From Hypomesus transpacificus (taxonomy: Eukaryota > Chordata > Actinopteri > Osmeriformes > Osmeridae), in the NCBI RefSeq assembly GCF_021917145.1, contig NC_061070.1, forward strand, positions 11,008,078-11,072,077: a stretch of 64,000 bases of DNA, given 5' to 3'. Within the stretch, counting starts at the first letter, position 1. Each line of letters begins with the position of its first letter. Both the position numbers and the translations under genes were made by a program. Below, one piece after another: positions 34,689 through 46,950 of the stretch. The notes beneath the pieces were generated by a model, which worked only from the letters and a program-made list of their open reading frames with translations, did not search any database and had not been told where the DNA came from.

Positions 34689-37600
34689 AAAAGTGATCCC
34701 AGTGCAATCTGCAAACCAATTTCACCCCTAAGGCGTCAACGGCTTGCCCGGGTGAGTTTAAACTCTTTGAAGCAATGTAATGACATGGTAAATTGGTCCT
34801 CAATCCCTCGTGTACAAGGCCTGACCTAGTTAAGAAACAAGAAACCTCCCCCCTCTGGCTCCCCCATCCCATCCCAACCTAATGTCCGACAACGTTTATT
34901 TACCAGGCCTTTCGGATTAGCATGGCATTTGCGGATTAAGTCCTAAGATGGGAGGCCATCCCGGTAGTTTGTGTTGATTTAGAGAAGAGATCTGGCTTCA
35001 TTATTTGGGTGTGGAGGGGGGTGGGGTGGAAAGGGACTGGGGAGTGGACTGCGGCCTAGCGCGTGCCATCTATCTGATTCTGAGCCCTACTTACCTCATC
35101 CTGTGGGGAGAAGGTGATCTGGGTGGAGCCTCCGCCCAAATCAAGCATTCCCACAGTGGATGTGTCCAAACCATGGAGACCCCCTGCAGAGAATTGGTAG
35201 GGGTGGGGGGGGGGGGGGGTGCGATGACAGTTAGTCAACAAGGAGGGCAGCGACTATGGTAATCCAATAACAGGTAATCAGAATATCTTGTTCCGATTAA
35301 TCTCTTTTGATGGTGTTCTGTATTTATGTCCTGAAGAATTAAGGCTGAACTGAACACTGAGTTTGAGGCCAGGCCCCTGAAGGTGAAGGTGGCAGGATCC
35401 CCACAGGCTGCTCTGTCCTCTGGTTCAACCTAATGTCATGACAACACTGTCAACAATGATCCACTTATACTTTATGCACAATGACTATGCAAATACCATG
35501 CCAACTCTTATTTTGCAAACGTTTTAGACCATCTTTCAGTTAAGTAAATTCCAAAATGCCTTTCTGCTATTTCTTGACTCACTATTCAATCTGATCTCAT
35601 TAAGAACAAGCTTCTCTCTTTATATGAAGCGTCTTTTTCCGTGATTGATAAATGATGTGAAATCAGCCGATGCTGCACTGTATGTCAGTTTACCAATTAG
35701 GAAGTTGACAGTAAGCCAAGCAGAGATTCCTGTGAAAAGGAAAAATAAGTTAACCACTAAACACAACAGAACACACAGTACACAACAGTTTGCAATAATA
35801 AAACATCCTTCATATGAGTACAGCTGATCATGTTCGTATCGATAGATAAGATTAGACACCAAATGTCAAAACCAGTCAAAACATAATAGCATTGAAATCT
35901 ATGGTGAATTTTATTTCCTTTTTGTTAATTCAAGTCCATTGTTTGTGTTAGTGCCTTTGACAAGACTATTGTAAGTTGTTTTTGTCTGGTCACCAACACA
36001 GTAAATGGGTCCAGCCTTATGGACTGTCACCGTACTACATATCATTGGCCATATAGGGTAAATGTCTTAAACTTTAGTAGGATGATAAGAAGCAATTCAC
36101 AAACAAACAAAGAATGGGACAAAAAGGTGTTGCGGTCGTAAGGATGGAGCCAACCTAGTCACTTAGCTACCCCTCATTCAGTCCTCTTTATCTCTCCTGC
36201 TTCACCAAACACCACTTAGGTTTATGCATTAACAATAAGTCGTTTCAATTCAGAGAAGCCAAAGTAATCTCAGCTAGGATAAGCGTCCGGAGTGACAGCC
36301 ACAGAAATATAACTGATAATAAGGAGGTGGAATCCGTTTATGGATCGAGAGGGAGTTAAGCATTAGTTCAGGAATGAAGCCAAAGGCACCATTGGGCCCA
36401 ACAGAAATTGAAGTTGCAAAAGTTAATTCAGGAATCATAAATGTCACTTTTGGAAAGGTCAGGGCCACTGTAACAAGCTGACAGACGTGGGGTAAGAAGA
36501 CGCAACGTTTTCAGCCTCAGAAACGAATAGTGGATAATCGGTTTGCCCAGATTAAATGGAACATTATCCTTCATGCCCGTAATTGCTTGTATGAACTACT
36601 TTAAAAGGATTGGATTAAAATATCTCATGTATTGCTTTGTGCTCCGCCTACATCAAACATGCAGGGAAAAAAAACAAAAAAAACACATACATACACACAA
36701 AAAACGATGTATATCTTATCCCTCTGTAAAGCCAACAATTGTATTAGAGCATGGGTGTCCACTGCTATGGCAGAGAGATGATGGGGTGACCGCTGGGCCA
36801 GTACTCAGTAACCACAATAGTGTTGGAATCCAGCAGCTGGATATGGGTGGTACCTCTGGATAATGGACAAAAGTGGGTTTTGACCCACTTCTTGACCCAC
36901 TGTAGTACTGACCTCAGAATAGGGCAGCTGTGGTCCTCATCCTGTGGATGGCGGTTGCCTCGAGCCAAACTCCATTATTCTACACTCAACTCTACAGTTG
37001 TCTGTCTGTTATTAGTCATAGAGAGGAGATTGACATGTTTTTCTGCTCGTTTTGCTGTAATCTCCATCGTCCAGCAGCAGAGTGCATTGGGGAAATCAGA
37101 GTCAGGTCAAACTAGGTGACCTTTTTTTAGTTTCACCCGGAAGCACACGCACAAAGATAAGAAATCCTTGTAATTTATCCCCAAAGATTTTCCCCTGTGG
37201 TATATTCTTCTTCTAAAAGCCTTAACTCTCCATGTTATCCTATAAGAGATTTAGAAAACTCTAAATATCTTTCTGTTCAAGATGACGAGGACAGCCGGCT
37301 ACTGAAGATGAAGAGAAAAAAGTATTTTGACGTTTTCAGCCGGGCACTGGACTAGGATTTAAATTTACTCAGAAACTATTCAGAGTGTCCGGAAATGCAT
37401 GGAAATCATGAACCTAAAGTTCATTCTACGAGAGAAGACGTGTTGGAGCATAATGAAAGGCAATGGGTGCAGGGGGAACAGTTGTCTGCCTGGATAAGAC
37501 CTACCTTCATCCGTGCCATCCATGATGGACACACTGTCGTCCCGGGACAGAAATGAAGACTGCTGGAAGACCTCCCTCACCTAGACAGAGGGGACAAGTA

Positions 37601-40009
37601 CAGAAAACCTTTGTAAATATGCATTTCAAATATGTTCTTTTCCACAGGATTCAGTACGTAATTCCCTTTGGAAAGCACATGTGGCCAGTCCATGATATAC
37701 AGTATCTGCTGTACATACAAACAGCACCACTGCCGTTAGGCCACGTCTAGTTAACATCTTCAAGGAAGGTATGAGAACTTGTAGCTGGGCCAGGGAACAG
37801 GAGTGCCTGCCACGTCGCAGTATAAACAATGTTGACCATGAATGAATATTACATTTTCCTGTCATGCCATGTGGCCCATCCCGTATGGGATTATATGACA
37901 CCTCAATAGTCAAACATAAAAACGATACAGACATGGGTAGTGCTCGGACCAATGAGAAACCCTGTGTGACATGGGTGAAGAGACGGGGATCACATGGTCG
38001 ATCACAAGTCTCTCCGACCGGCAGCCCCCTATTACCACATGTATCCATTGATATTGTCCTGACTTCCAGTCGGTGTTGTTCACTAGTGGGGGATTTCAGC
38101 TAACTTAACTACTGACGACTTCAGTTAAACTGTATGGGTGTGTCGGACAGCATTCTGAAGACAGGACAGGACATAAGGTGTGTACGAACAGGTTAAACAA
38201 GCCTACAATGACATCGTAGTAGTTGTTCTGTACTGATTTAAGCTGAAGGTCTTGCACCTGACTTAGGTTACATACACATCTAGGTAATAAAGGTCATTAT
38301 GCAACTGCATGGCTAATATCTATGAGGGCTGCCAACAGTTCAATGTCATCAATAGTTGTGTTCTCAACATACTAAGCAACGTCCAGTATGTTATCGAGCA
38401 ATAGGCAGAATATAGTACCTATAGAGTTACTATATGAGACTTGTCTATTATTTGGCTGGCAGACAAGTCTTGGTAAAAAAATAAACACAGCGACCAAGTC
38501 CAGAACTTCGAATGCTAACTGGAGTGTTTAGTCTGGGAGCCTGGTCCAACATACCTGTTCCAGTAGGTGAGTAGCCTTCTCTCCAGGCAGGAGCCGGAGT
38601 CCTGCAGTGGCTTTAAGGACCAGAGGAGTGTTGTTCCAGGCGGAGGAGGGCACAGTACCCTCTGCCACCTTCAAAAGCTCCAGGATCCCTGCTTTACACT
38701 GGAATAAACCCCAAAGTGTAAGATGTCCCAGATAAGTGTAATCATACAATGAGGATGCATTCATCCATGCCAATTAAAGAAAAAGAAGCATGATCACTTC
38801 CTATGAAATGGTTTGTCTTAAAATGTCAGGGAAATTCACTCATGACTGATTCGAAATGTGAAAATTGTGGATTTGGTCAGGTGTGTGATACTAGTGACTA
38901 CCTTATCTGGGTCATCAGCATAAGCAGATAAACCTGGCTTTATCGCTTTAAATGTCTCGTGTGCCAATTTCGGAGCCTCTGTGAAAGACATAAAACAGCA
39001 AATGTTGAAGACAATTGCAGTGATATCGGCTACACACCCATGCAGACACTGATCTAATAGATCCACAGTAGTGAGACAAAGTTACACAGAAGTCCTCACT
39101 GTGCCAGTAATGATATTCTCTTTTCATGTCTTTTTTGATGCTCCAGGCCTCATGCTACAAATAATGAGGATTGTGTCAACATTAATGGCAGGTCATTGCT
39201 AGCCATTAGAATGTGCATTCATGGGTTTAACAATAAAGCCAAAACAGCACTTATGTGATTTAGCTTAATGTAAAAATGCCATAACTAAGCCATTTCGGGA
39301 AGCTTTACAGAAACTTTTTCCCAGCGTTCCTGATATCTGCTGTATAAGCCTAATAATAAGAGGTCTTAAAATATCATTTAGAATATGTGTGCATTTTCCT
39401 TATGCATCAAGCCCATCCTGTAAATTAAGCCTGAAAGCTTCGCTTGTTTCCCATGGATTCAAATCTGGTAATTAATACATTTCCTTCTTTACATGGCTTT
39501 TCCAAATGCTGAGTTTGGAGATCTACTTTTCCAGTGCACAATTTAGGATGTAGACGCATGTTAATCTCAGAAGCTTAATCTACTGTATATGTGCATCTGT
39601 AAAAACCTATTTTGGATAGAACACTGGAGTAAACATTCCTTTTAGTAAAGACATCTGAGGATCAAGTTTTTGCATTTAAACATCAAGCTCACAACCTATT
39701 AACTTACATTGATGCAGGCTGTGTGACATTAATATCTCCACATTATACCCTACCATTGTGCTCCACTTGAAACTTGAAGATGTGGATCCTTGTCCCTGTG
39801 CTCCCAGCATCAAACATGACCCCATACTGGAAACGTCCTCTGACCACCTCTGGGGTGGGCCTGTTGTTACCGCCGGTTACGGAGCGGAAGAGAGGAGGCA
39901 GCTTGGAGACTGCTGGTCTAACACCGTCATAATGGCGCTTGACAAACATGAGGTAGGCCATCAGGCAGGCCACAAAGACAAAGACACTGGCCAACTTTGG
40001 TATCCTCAT
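32207..40009 (-). CDS. entpd6: Ectonucleoside triphosphate diphosphohydrolase 6
   Basis: Thirteen coding exons: 40009-39754, 38978-38902, 38698-38555, 37580-37505, 35729-35694, 35183-35095, 34451-34372, 33920-33856, 33267-33166, 33011-32871, 32732-32676, 32566-32454 and 32290-32207. They give 439 aa. ENTPD6 (CD39L2) is a Golgi/secreted NTPDase that hydrolyses nucleoside di- and triphosphates in the secretory lumen. A signal-anchor covers residues 6-23. Apyrase conserved regions are ACR1 DAGSTGTR (67-74), ACR2 KATAGLR (140-146), ACR3 DGTDEG with catalytic base Glu184 (180-185), and ACR4 DLGGGSTQ (211-218). [10 protein letters not shown] is close to the C-terminal part of human ENTPD6. Exon 5 is only 36 bases. 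The start at 40009 is the ATG just before the anchor. The frame is open upstream in that exon, so a longer N-terminus cannot be excluded. Human ENTPD6 is 484 aa, with a longer cytosolic N-terminus. Confidence 0.95.
34627..34684. repeat. (GA)n microsatellite
   Basis: A pure GA run of about 57 bases, then an A run, in ENTPD6 intron 6. Confidence 0.95.
35730..37504 (-). other. ENTPD6 intron 4
   Basis: This is the longest ENTPD6 intron, 1.8 kb. I found no exon or recognisable repeat in it. Open frames lack splice logic. Confidence 0.6.
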
Positions 40010-40650
40010 GGTCAATGATGTGTGAAAGGCACATTCTGTGTTTCCATACAGGTCTATATGCAGTCGGAGCTGAAAGCCGCTGTTTTTTTCTATAGAAGAG
40101 ACAGAGAAAAAAGGTTGACAAAAGATGATCAAGTAGCTGAGTCATCAATTAGACACACTGGTCCTACTAGCTAATTGGCTGGTACATTATGTATAAATAT
40201 TACATTATGGAGAGGCGTGAAACTTGGAAGAGTATGCTGTAACTAAACGTTCCCAAGCTAGTGAATGGACTAATACTTTACCTTTTCATAGACCCTACCA
40301 TAAGACTAACAGTTAACTATGATCAAAGACTGGCTAATAGTTACACAACTTATGACTGTGTGACAGGTGTCTTCTTTGAAATACATTTAGGGTTTTCTAA
40401 TGTATTACTAAAAAACTACAATAAATTGTTTTATGGTGTAATACAAGACTCTGTTAAAAGTCTGTCTGAAACGTAACTGAAACAAGCTCTTGCAAGCTAC
40501 AGAGTATCTGCTAATACAACTAACTTGGCCAATGTGCCAAAAACGCTAGCTGGAGAACAACAAAACAAATATTTGACACATACCTCAAATAGAGCCACTT
40601 ATTCTGACCACGATCCCATCGTAGATTCTTCAGATATTTTCCACTTGACT
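40010..40650 (-). other. ENTPD6 5' UTR exons (inferred)
   Basis: The coding exon extends as UTR to 40089, where a pyrimidine-rich CTTCTATAG acceptor ends. Upstream on the minus strand, a GAG|GTATGT donor leaves an exon end at 40584, so a non-coding first exon probably spans about 40650-40584. It is inferred from splice signals only. Confidence 0.45.
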
Positions 40651-40741
40651 TCTTAACACTTAAATTATGAATACGATAACCATGCATGTATGTACCAATA
40701 ATGTTCAGATCTTTAAAACCTCAACTCAAGTCTCTCTTTGA

Positions 40742-40814
40742 TTACGTCACGACTACGTGCTCCGTGATGATGTGGCGTGAGACGGAAAAAAGCTGTCGAG
40801 AAGCGATTACGTCA
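40742..40814. promoter_or_regulatory. Paired TTACGTCA bZIP sites in the ENTPD6 promoter region
   Basis: Identical TTACGTCA octamers occur at 40742-40749 and 40807-40814, 65 bases apart, about 100-200 bases upstream of the inferred first exon of ENTPD6. TTACGTCA is a CRE/ATF-C/EBP-type bZIP site. Confidence 0.45.
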
Positions 40815-43209
40815 GCACAGGGTAGTTGTTTAGGCAAACAAAGACGATTGTTCTTCTTACAATCAATAATGAAAGTAAATAGTAGATTAGGCCACTGAAC
40901 ATTCATGGGTTTAAAGGTGTATGCTACTGAAAACTAGATTATCATAGACAGTTTGCAATAGAGTTATGCTGTAGGCCAACTCTACAATTTGTTGTTTCAA
41001 GTGGACCGACTCACTACCCAAAAGATCTGCACCCCAATCAGCTTTAATATAATATTTTTTGTTGTAAGAAAATGAATGAATTTTCTTGCAATATATAATA
41101 CAGGAAAATGTAGGCCTAATCTAAATCAGCTAAAAGTAGTTTTGCTGCTTACCGGTGCAAACACAAATACCGGTTTCCTTTAATTCAAGCAAAACCTATA
41201 GATTTATTCTACATTTGTATTCGGGTATGTTTGGATTATGAACAGAAATTTCATGTGTTGCAAAAATATTATTTTGTGAGAAGGAATCAATAATGGAAGC
41301 ATGCTGTCAAAATGTCTAGTAGGCCCCTATAGGCTATTTTATTTATTTACTTCAGCATTTCCCTCCCTTTTTTGAAAGAGAGACATAAAAGCCAATTACA
41401 TTCACATTGTTCTTGTTGACAATATGGCACCAGTTGGTCTGCCTCTGGCTAGCTCGTGTCAGAGGTACCTCTATCTCCAACAATCAATAGTTTTGTTAAA
41501 GTTTACCAGCCTGTGGCAGCAACCTTTGATACTCTATTCATTACCTCAATTAACGATCATTAGGCTTGATATATGGGCCAATCTGTGTTCTTTGGGAAGC
41601 TTTCTCATGCACACAGGCTACGCCCACTTATCCACATCCCCACGCGTGCACACACACACACACACACGCTCATACACATATCAACCAATAAATTATGTAC
41701 ACAGAGGGCCCTAGGGAACATAAAAGGGAGCTGGTGATGAGTTTGTAGATATTCAATTAGAGTTCCTTATTCAAAGTGTCTGCAGATGTCGAGGATGCTG
41801 TGAAAAGGCCATATGTTTGTATTGTGTGTGTATGTGTGCAGGCCACAAGGTTCTGAGGGGCCGACTGCCACAGAATCCTTTCTCCGTTGTCACAGATGAA
41901 TATGGGCACAAAGGGGTTGGTGTGAGCAGCCGTACCCTCACACTGTTGCACACTTGGTCTCCCTCTCTCCAAACACATACACATGAGTAGACCCATTGTA
42001 TCTCTACCAGTCATTACAGATGCCCATCAACAGTCTCAGCACAAAAGATCACGCCCCCCTGGGTCATCCAGAATCAGTGGCCTACGGCGTGCGTTGTCTA
42101 GTGCAATTAATTTGTTAAGTGGGGGTTTGCAGGCTCCTTTGTGCAACCTTTTCCATAATCACTCAGAAGAGTTGTATTGGAGCATAGGGATGAAAAACCA
42201 ACTATTCAAACTACTGAACGAGGTCAGGATATTTTTTTACTTCCTCATTTGATACTCAATCCTTTCCTTCAAGAAAAAAAGTAAGAAATGGTGGACACTA
42301 GCGGACTGACTCCTTTCTCAGTTTCCTTCAAATATTTCCCCTGGATATACTTGGTTTTGGACAGTGCACTTGACGTGACAGAGTGAAAGTTTCATCTCTG
42401 TATTTAATCTATAAGCCTCTAATAGCTTTTTATCAGTTTGTGGGTCAGACAACCTGCGTAATGGTTCTGTAATCGTTCTCCTCAAGCAAACATTTTAATA
42501 ATAATGATGGTAGCATCCAAACCATGTTGAGGGAATCCTAATCTGCCCAGAGATTTACATGCAAATGACATTTAAAACAATTACATCAGATCATTAAGTG
42601 GGCACTTTCAATGGAAAGATGACTAATCCATCGTAAGTTAAGCGAGGCACTAATATTGTTATGGCGAGGAGAGATTCCCTCTGACCTGCTTGTCCTCTCC
42701 CCATAGCAGTGGTGCTGCTCATGTTTTTTCTACCAGTGTCTCGCACCTCTTGGTTGTATTAGTGTAACATTACTAAGCAGTATGGAACACCATACTACAT
42801 TGTACACATACAGTATGTAAAGAGTATGTTTAGTTAAATTCTGCCTTATTGTACTATGATACCACCAGTGTGTGTTTTATATAAAGGCACTGTATCAGTT
42901 GTCATTTCAGATGGAGGCCCGTGTTTGCTCATGTTTATCCTGCTACAGAACTGGACCACCTCAATGCAAAAGATGTCATCAAGAAAAGCTCACGCTTTTT
43001 GGAGAAGGCTTCCACATTTGGATTGATGTGTGTTCATTTTCGTTACCACATTTAAAGAAACTGTTTCACGCTCATCTTTAGATGTCTGTTTCTGGATAAC
43101 TCCCAAACCACTTTTTTTTTCCTAAATCCACTAATCGATGAATCATCTTGAAACAGAGTATAAGAGAGTGTGCTACAATGTTATTGAACATTAGTGTAAC
43201 GCCATACAT

Positions 43210-43335
43210 AACATTTAGCAGACGCTCTTATCCAGAGCGACTTACAGTAAGTACATGGACATTCCCCCGAGGCAAGTAGGGTGAAGTGCTTTGCCCAAGG
43301 ACACATCATTGGCACTGCCGGGAATCGAACCAATT
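43210..43335 (-). mobile_element. Truncated tRNA-derived SINE (copy C)
   Basis: It matches the body and tail of copies A and B (ACATTTAGCAGACGCTCTTA at the left end, GGCACTGCCGGGAATCGAAC at the right). It stops inside the B-box region, so the A box and 5' head are missing. Confidence 0.8.
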
Positions 43336-44466
43336 TGGTCAAAATTTCCTAATTTTAAAGGTATGGTGGATGAGTATGCATTTCACATGGTTGTGTGTGT
43401 GATCATTTCTTTGTTTCTAATGGTAAGTCTCCAGTATGAATAGTTAGGTTAAGCCCTGGAAACAGTCTACAGAAGAAAACTCCTTAATCTCCTTCATAGA
43501 ACCAAGCAGTTGTCTAATCCCGCTCCTGTTTGTTGTTCTAAATACACATATCCTCAGGAGAAGCCACAACCTGCTGTACATTTAATAAGGACAATCGACC
43601 ATCAGTTGAGATGACATGTATTCAACATGGAAGAAGAAAATCCTATAAAAATTCCTATTGAACACAATTTTTAATTAATCATTCTCATGATGTTTAGGGG
43701 AAATAACCTATATATGTTTTTATGTTTTGTGACATTTTAAAGAGTGGATGGAATGTCTGTCTGAGGACACAATGGTTGACGGTTATAATCACCTCAGGAA
43801 CACGCTTACCTTTTCCTTGGACATTCTGAAATACAGTGCAATTCTAATGATTAAGGAATGTATCTGAGGTGATTGTCATGTACATTCTTTGTACATTCAC
43901 TGTCATGTCCTTTTTTCTTGTTTGATCTTATTTACTGGCTAACACTTTCTTCTTAGGAAAAGACTAGATTTGATCACTGGGAAATAAGGTATCTCAGTCC
44001 AGATGTCCACACTGAGTCTTTTAATCCAAAGAGAATCCTGGTTTAGAAGATGAAAGTGCAATCTTCTATTAATTATTATTCTAATATACTTACATGGAAT
44101 TATATCATAAATCCCTCAAATGATTTCTTAATAATCCCTTTTATAGAATCACATGTTTTTGATATACTGCCACCAGTCACATGGTTATAAACCAAATATA
44201 GTAGTTTGTGGATTTTTTTTGTTTGACCAGTAGAAGAATGGGTGAGTACGAAGAAGGACACGTGTCTTAAAGAAATGTGCCTGAGAGTTGTTGTTTTTTT
44301 TAACTTAAGATCGCTAACTCCTTTGGTCAATGTAGACATGAAAACCTTAAGACAAAACTTGCTATTACATTTATATGGCTAAATCCTATTTTAAAGGACA
44401 ATGTGCCATCCTGATATTAAAAATAGCCTTTTTTTGTATTTAAAACATGTTTTTACTTACTTACTT

Positions 44467-44556
44467 ACTCGAAATATACACTGTGGGCCTTAAAAATAGC
44501 ATGTTTTAAAAACTCGAAATATACACTGTGGGCCTTAAAAATAGCATGTTTTAAAA
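44467..44556. repeat. Perfect 45-base tandem duplication
   Basis: The unit starts ACTCGAAATATACACTGTGG, ends in TAGCATGTTTTAAAA, and is present twice head to tail (44467-44511, 44512-44556) with no mismatch. It is preceded by a short (TTAC)n run. Confidence 0.95.
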
Positions 44557-46649
44557 TCACTTGCACCTCAAATGCCCTTTGTCTATGGTATTGTCAGTAT
44601 ATCCAATGTTTCATTTGTCAAGCGATTGCATTATGCAGCTCCAATTCCATTTTCATTCACTAGCGCAGGTTCTTTATAGATGGGGAATAAAAAGGATAAG
44701 TGGGTAATACCACTTTGATTCATTATATAATGATTTAAAGGAGTGCATGCAAGGGTACTATAATAATATTAATGGGATAATTTAATGCAATTTTCTTTAT
44801 TTGATGTGTCCTGATAATGCTAGCTAATCTGTAGACATTGTTTAATAAATTGAAAAAAGGAAGAAATTATCAAAATTCTGACAAATCCCTTGGCTAGTGC
44901 CTTCTTAGGCCGATGGTCCAATGTCCAAAAGGGGCTTTAGCTTTCAAGATACCCCCACCAGACGTTGAACCAAACACAATTATGTTTTTTCACATCAAAA
45001 CACAATCATGCTTGCTCACAGCCTGGTTCCGCTAAGTTTCTTTTTCATACTGTCTTCACATGGCAGGCAATGCAGCTGGGTAAGGCCAGGTGGCTGACAT
45101 GTTCCAGCTGTTTAATTTTAAGGAGTGCCCTCAATTTACTAATAATTTGGCAAAACAAACATTCAAAACAGCAATTTAAGAACCTCCAGAGGTAAACATC
45201 TCTTGCGTTTTAAGTTGTTAAAGGTAAATTGTCGTTTCCAGCATTCTCTCTCATCATGTTACCTTCTGTCCTCACTTTGCTGACAACAACTGCTTCATTG
45301 TTTGGTGTTTGACCATTTTCAACAGGCCTTTTCTAGGCTTTGCGCTCCAAAGTATTTAATGTTCAGCTTGAGTTAGGCTGTGAGCATGGACCAGATGCAG
45401 TGTACACAGCAATGAGGAAGAGGCATTTAATGCTGCATGTAATGTACCACAAAAGTTACTAGAAGTCGAGATAAATATTGCATTACATATATATATATAT
45501 TACATTACATCTACATTCACATTATCACACAGTTCTTGCAATTGGAATGCCCCTTTAATTCATACTGACTAAACAGACATATTAACAACAATTGTATGTC
45601 AATTAAAGTGAGGACAAGGTAATTGGTTACATCCCCAGTTTGATCCATTACTTTAATTATAAATCGAGAAATCTTTACAGATTTCTATAAGGTTCAGAAT
45701 TATGGTCTCATATGATAATCTACACAAGATGTTTTATTTATTTATTTATTTATAGGCCTGTATTGCATATTGATAATAACATGTACACTACCTAAGTTTC
45801 ACAATTAATTAATTAATTCAGAATTGAAATGTATTCATTCAAGTTTATGAAGGATCTTAGTTTGACACAGTTCCAGACTTAAATATATTATTCATTGTCC
45901 TCTCAATTATTTTTGACTTGATTGTTGGAAGTTTCTAATGTCGCTTTTATTCCCTCCTCTGCCATCACCACTCTGTACTATGTGAAAAGATAGCTTTTCT
46001 TGACCCCTGCTTTCAAATCATTAATGGGGGAGGGGGGGGCTCGGGTTAAGGAGACTCAAATCCTTGTCACATGCACAGGCTAGCGTGAAAGTCAGCAAAT
46101 ATGTTTGATCAAATAAGCGGCAGTGAAAAGGCAACAATAAAACCTTCCAAGTTTAATCAGACATGATTTCCTATGAAAACTAAGTATCTCAAAAAGATAG
46201 ATCTCTATGCAAACAATTGCAGCAAACCTGGATTACAGATTATTTTTATATATGTAAAGCCACTCACACTTTTGGTGACCTCTTAATATCTGAACAATGA
46301 TAGCTACAAAATCACTGGTCAATCTGTTTAAGATTTGTGAAAAGTGGTTGCAAAGCTGATTATGTGCACTGTAAAACTTGACAAAAGGAAATCAAAAATG
46401 CCAAATGATTTGTTCTCACCTTGGTGTCAAGAGTGAATCTTAAAACCGTAAGCATTGGTCCTCAGTTGAAGTACTTTCCTTTGGCAGCTTTGGATTCCAA
46501 GTGGATCGTTACAGACACAGCTACATTTAAGTTGTCTGACCACTATCCCACTTTCCATTCATTGTCGTCACTTAATTTCCTGATAACCTGTTAATTGTAT
46601 TGTTTTTCACTTACATTACATGATTACTGCAATGACCTGGGGAATCAAA

Positions 46650-46950
46650 TCACTTAATGCATTACAGAGGATGAATTATTGAGGCCAAGCTGAGGCACTC
46701 GTTCTCCTTTAGCCAAATGACTGTTGATATTTGCTTTTAATTTAAGCAATCTAGTACAAGACTCATTAACGTGCCAGTAGATTAACTCATTAGAAGCAGA
46801 GGTTATCCTCCTCTTAATGCCTGTTCCATGGAAGATAATCCGAGTTAACTTGGATTGGAGGCCTACAATGAGATAAGCAGCAGATATGAAGAGATGGCCA
46901 AATGAGGAAGATGTGTCTGGAACCTGTGGTGCCTGGCTTTTGTTGTCTGA
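46650..46950. promoter_or_regulatory. Candidate enhancer upstream of VSX1 (motif-based)
   Basis: Homeodomain-type cores (TTAATTTAA-like, ATTAAC, ACTCATTA) cluster here with a TAATCC at 46836-46841 and an inverted GGATTG 10 bases away, a typical OTX/CRX arrangement. No repeat similarity was seen. Conservation is untested. Confidence 0.25.
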
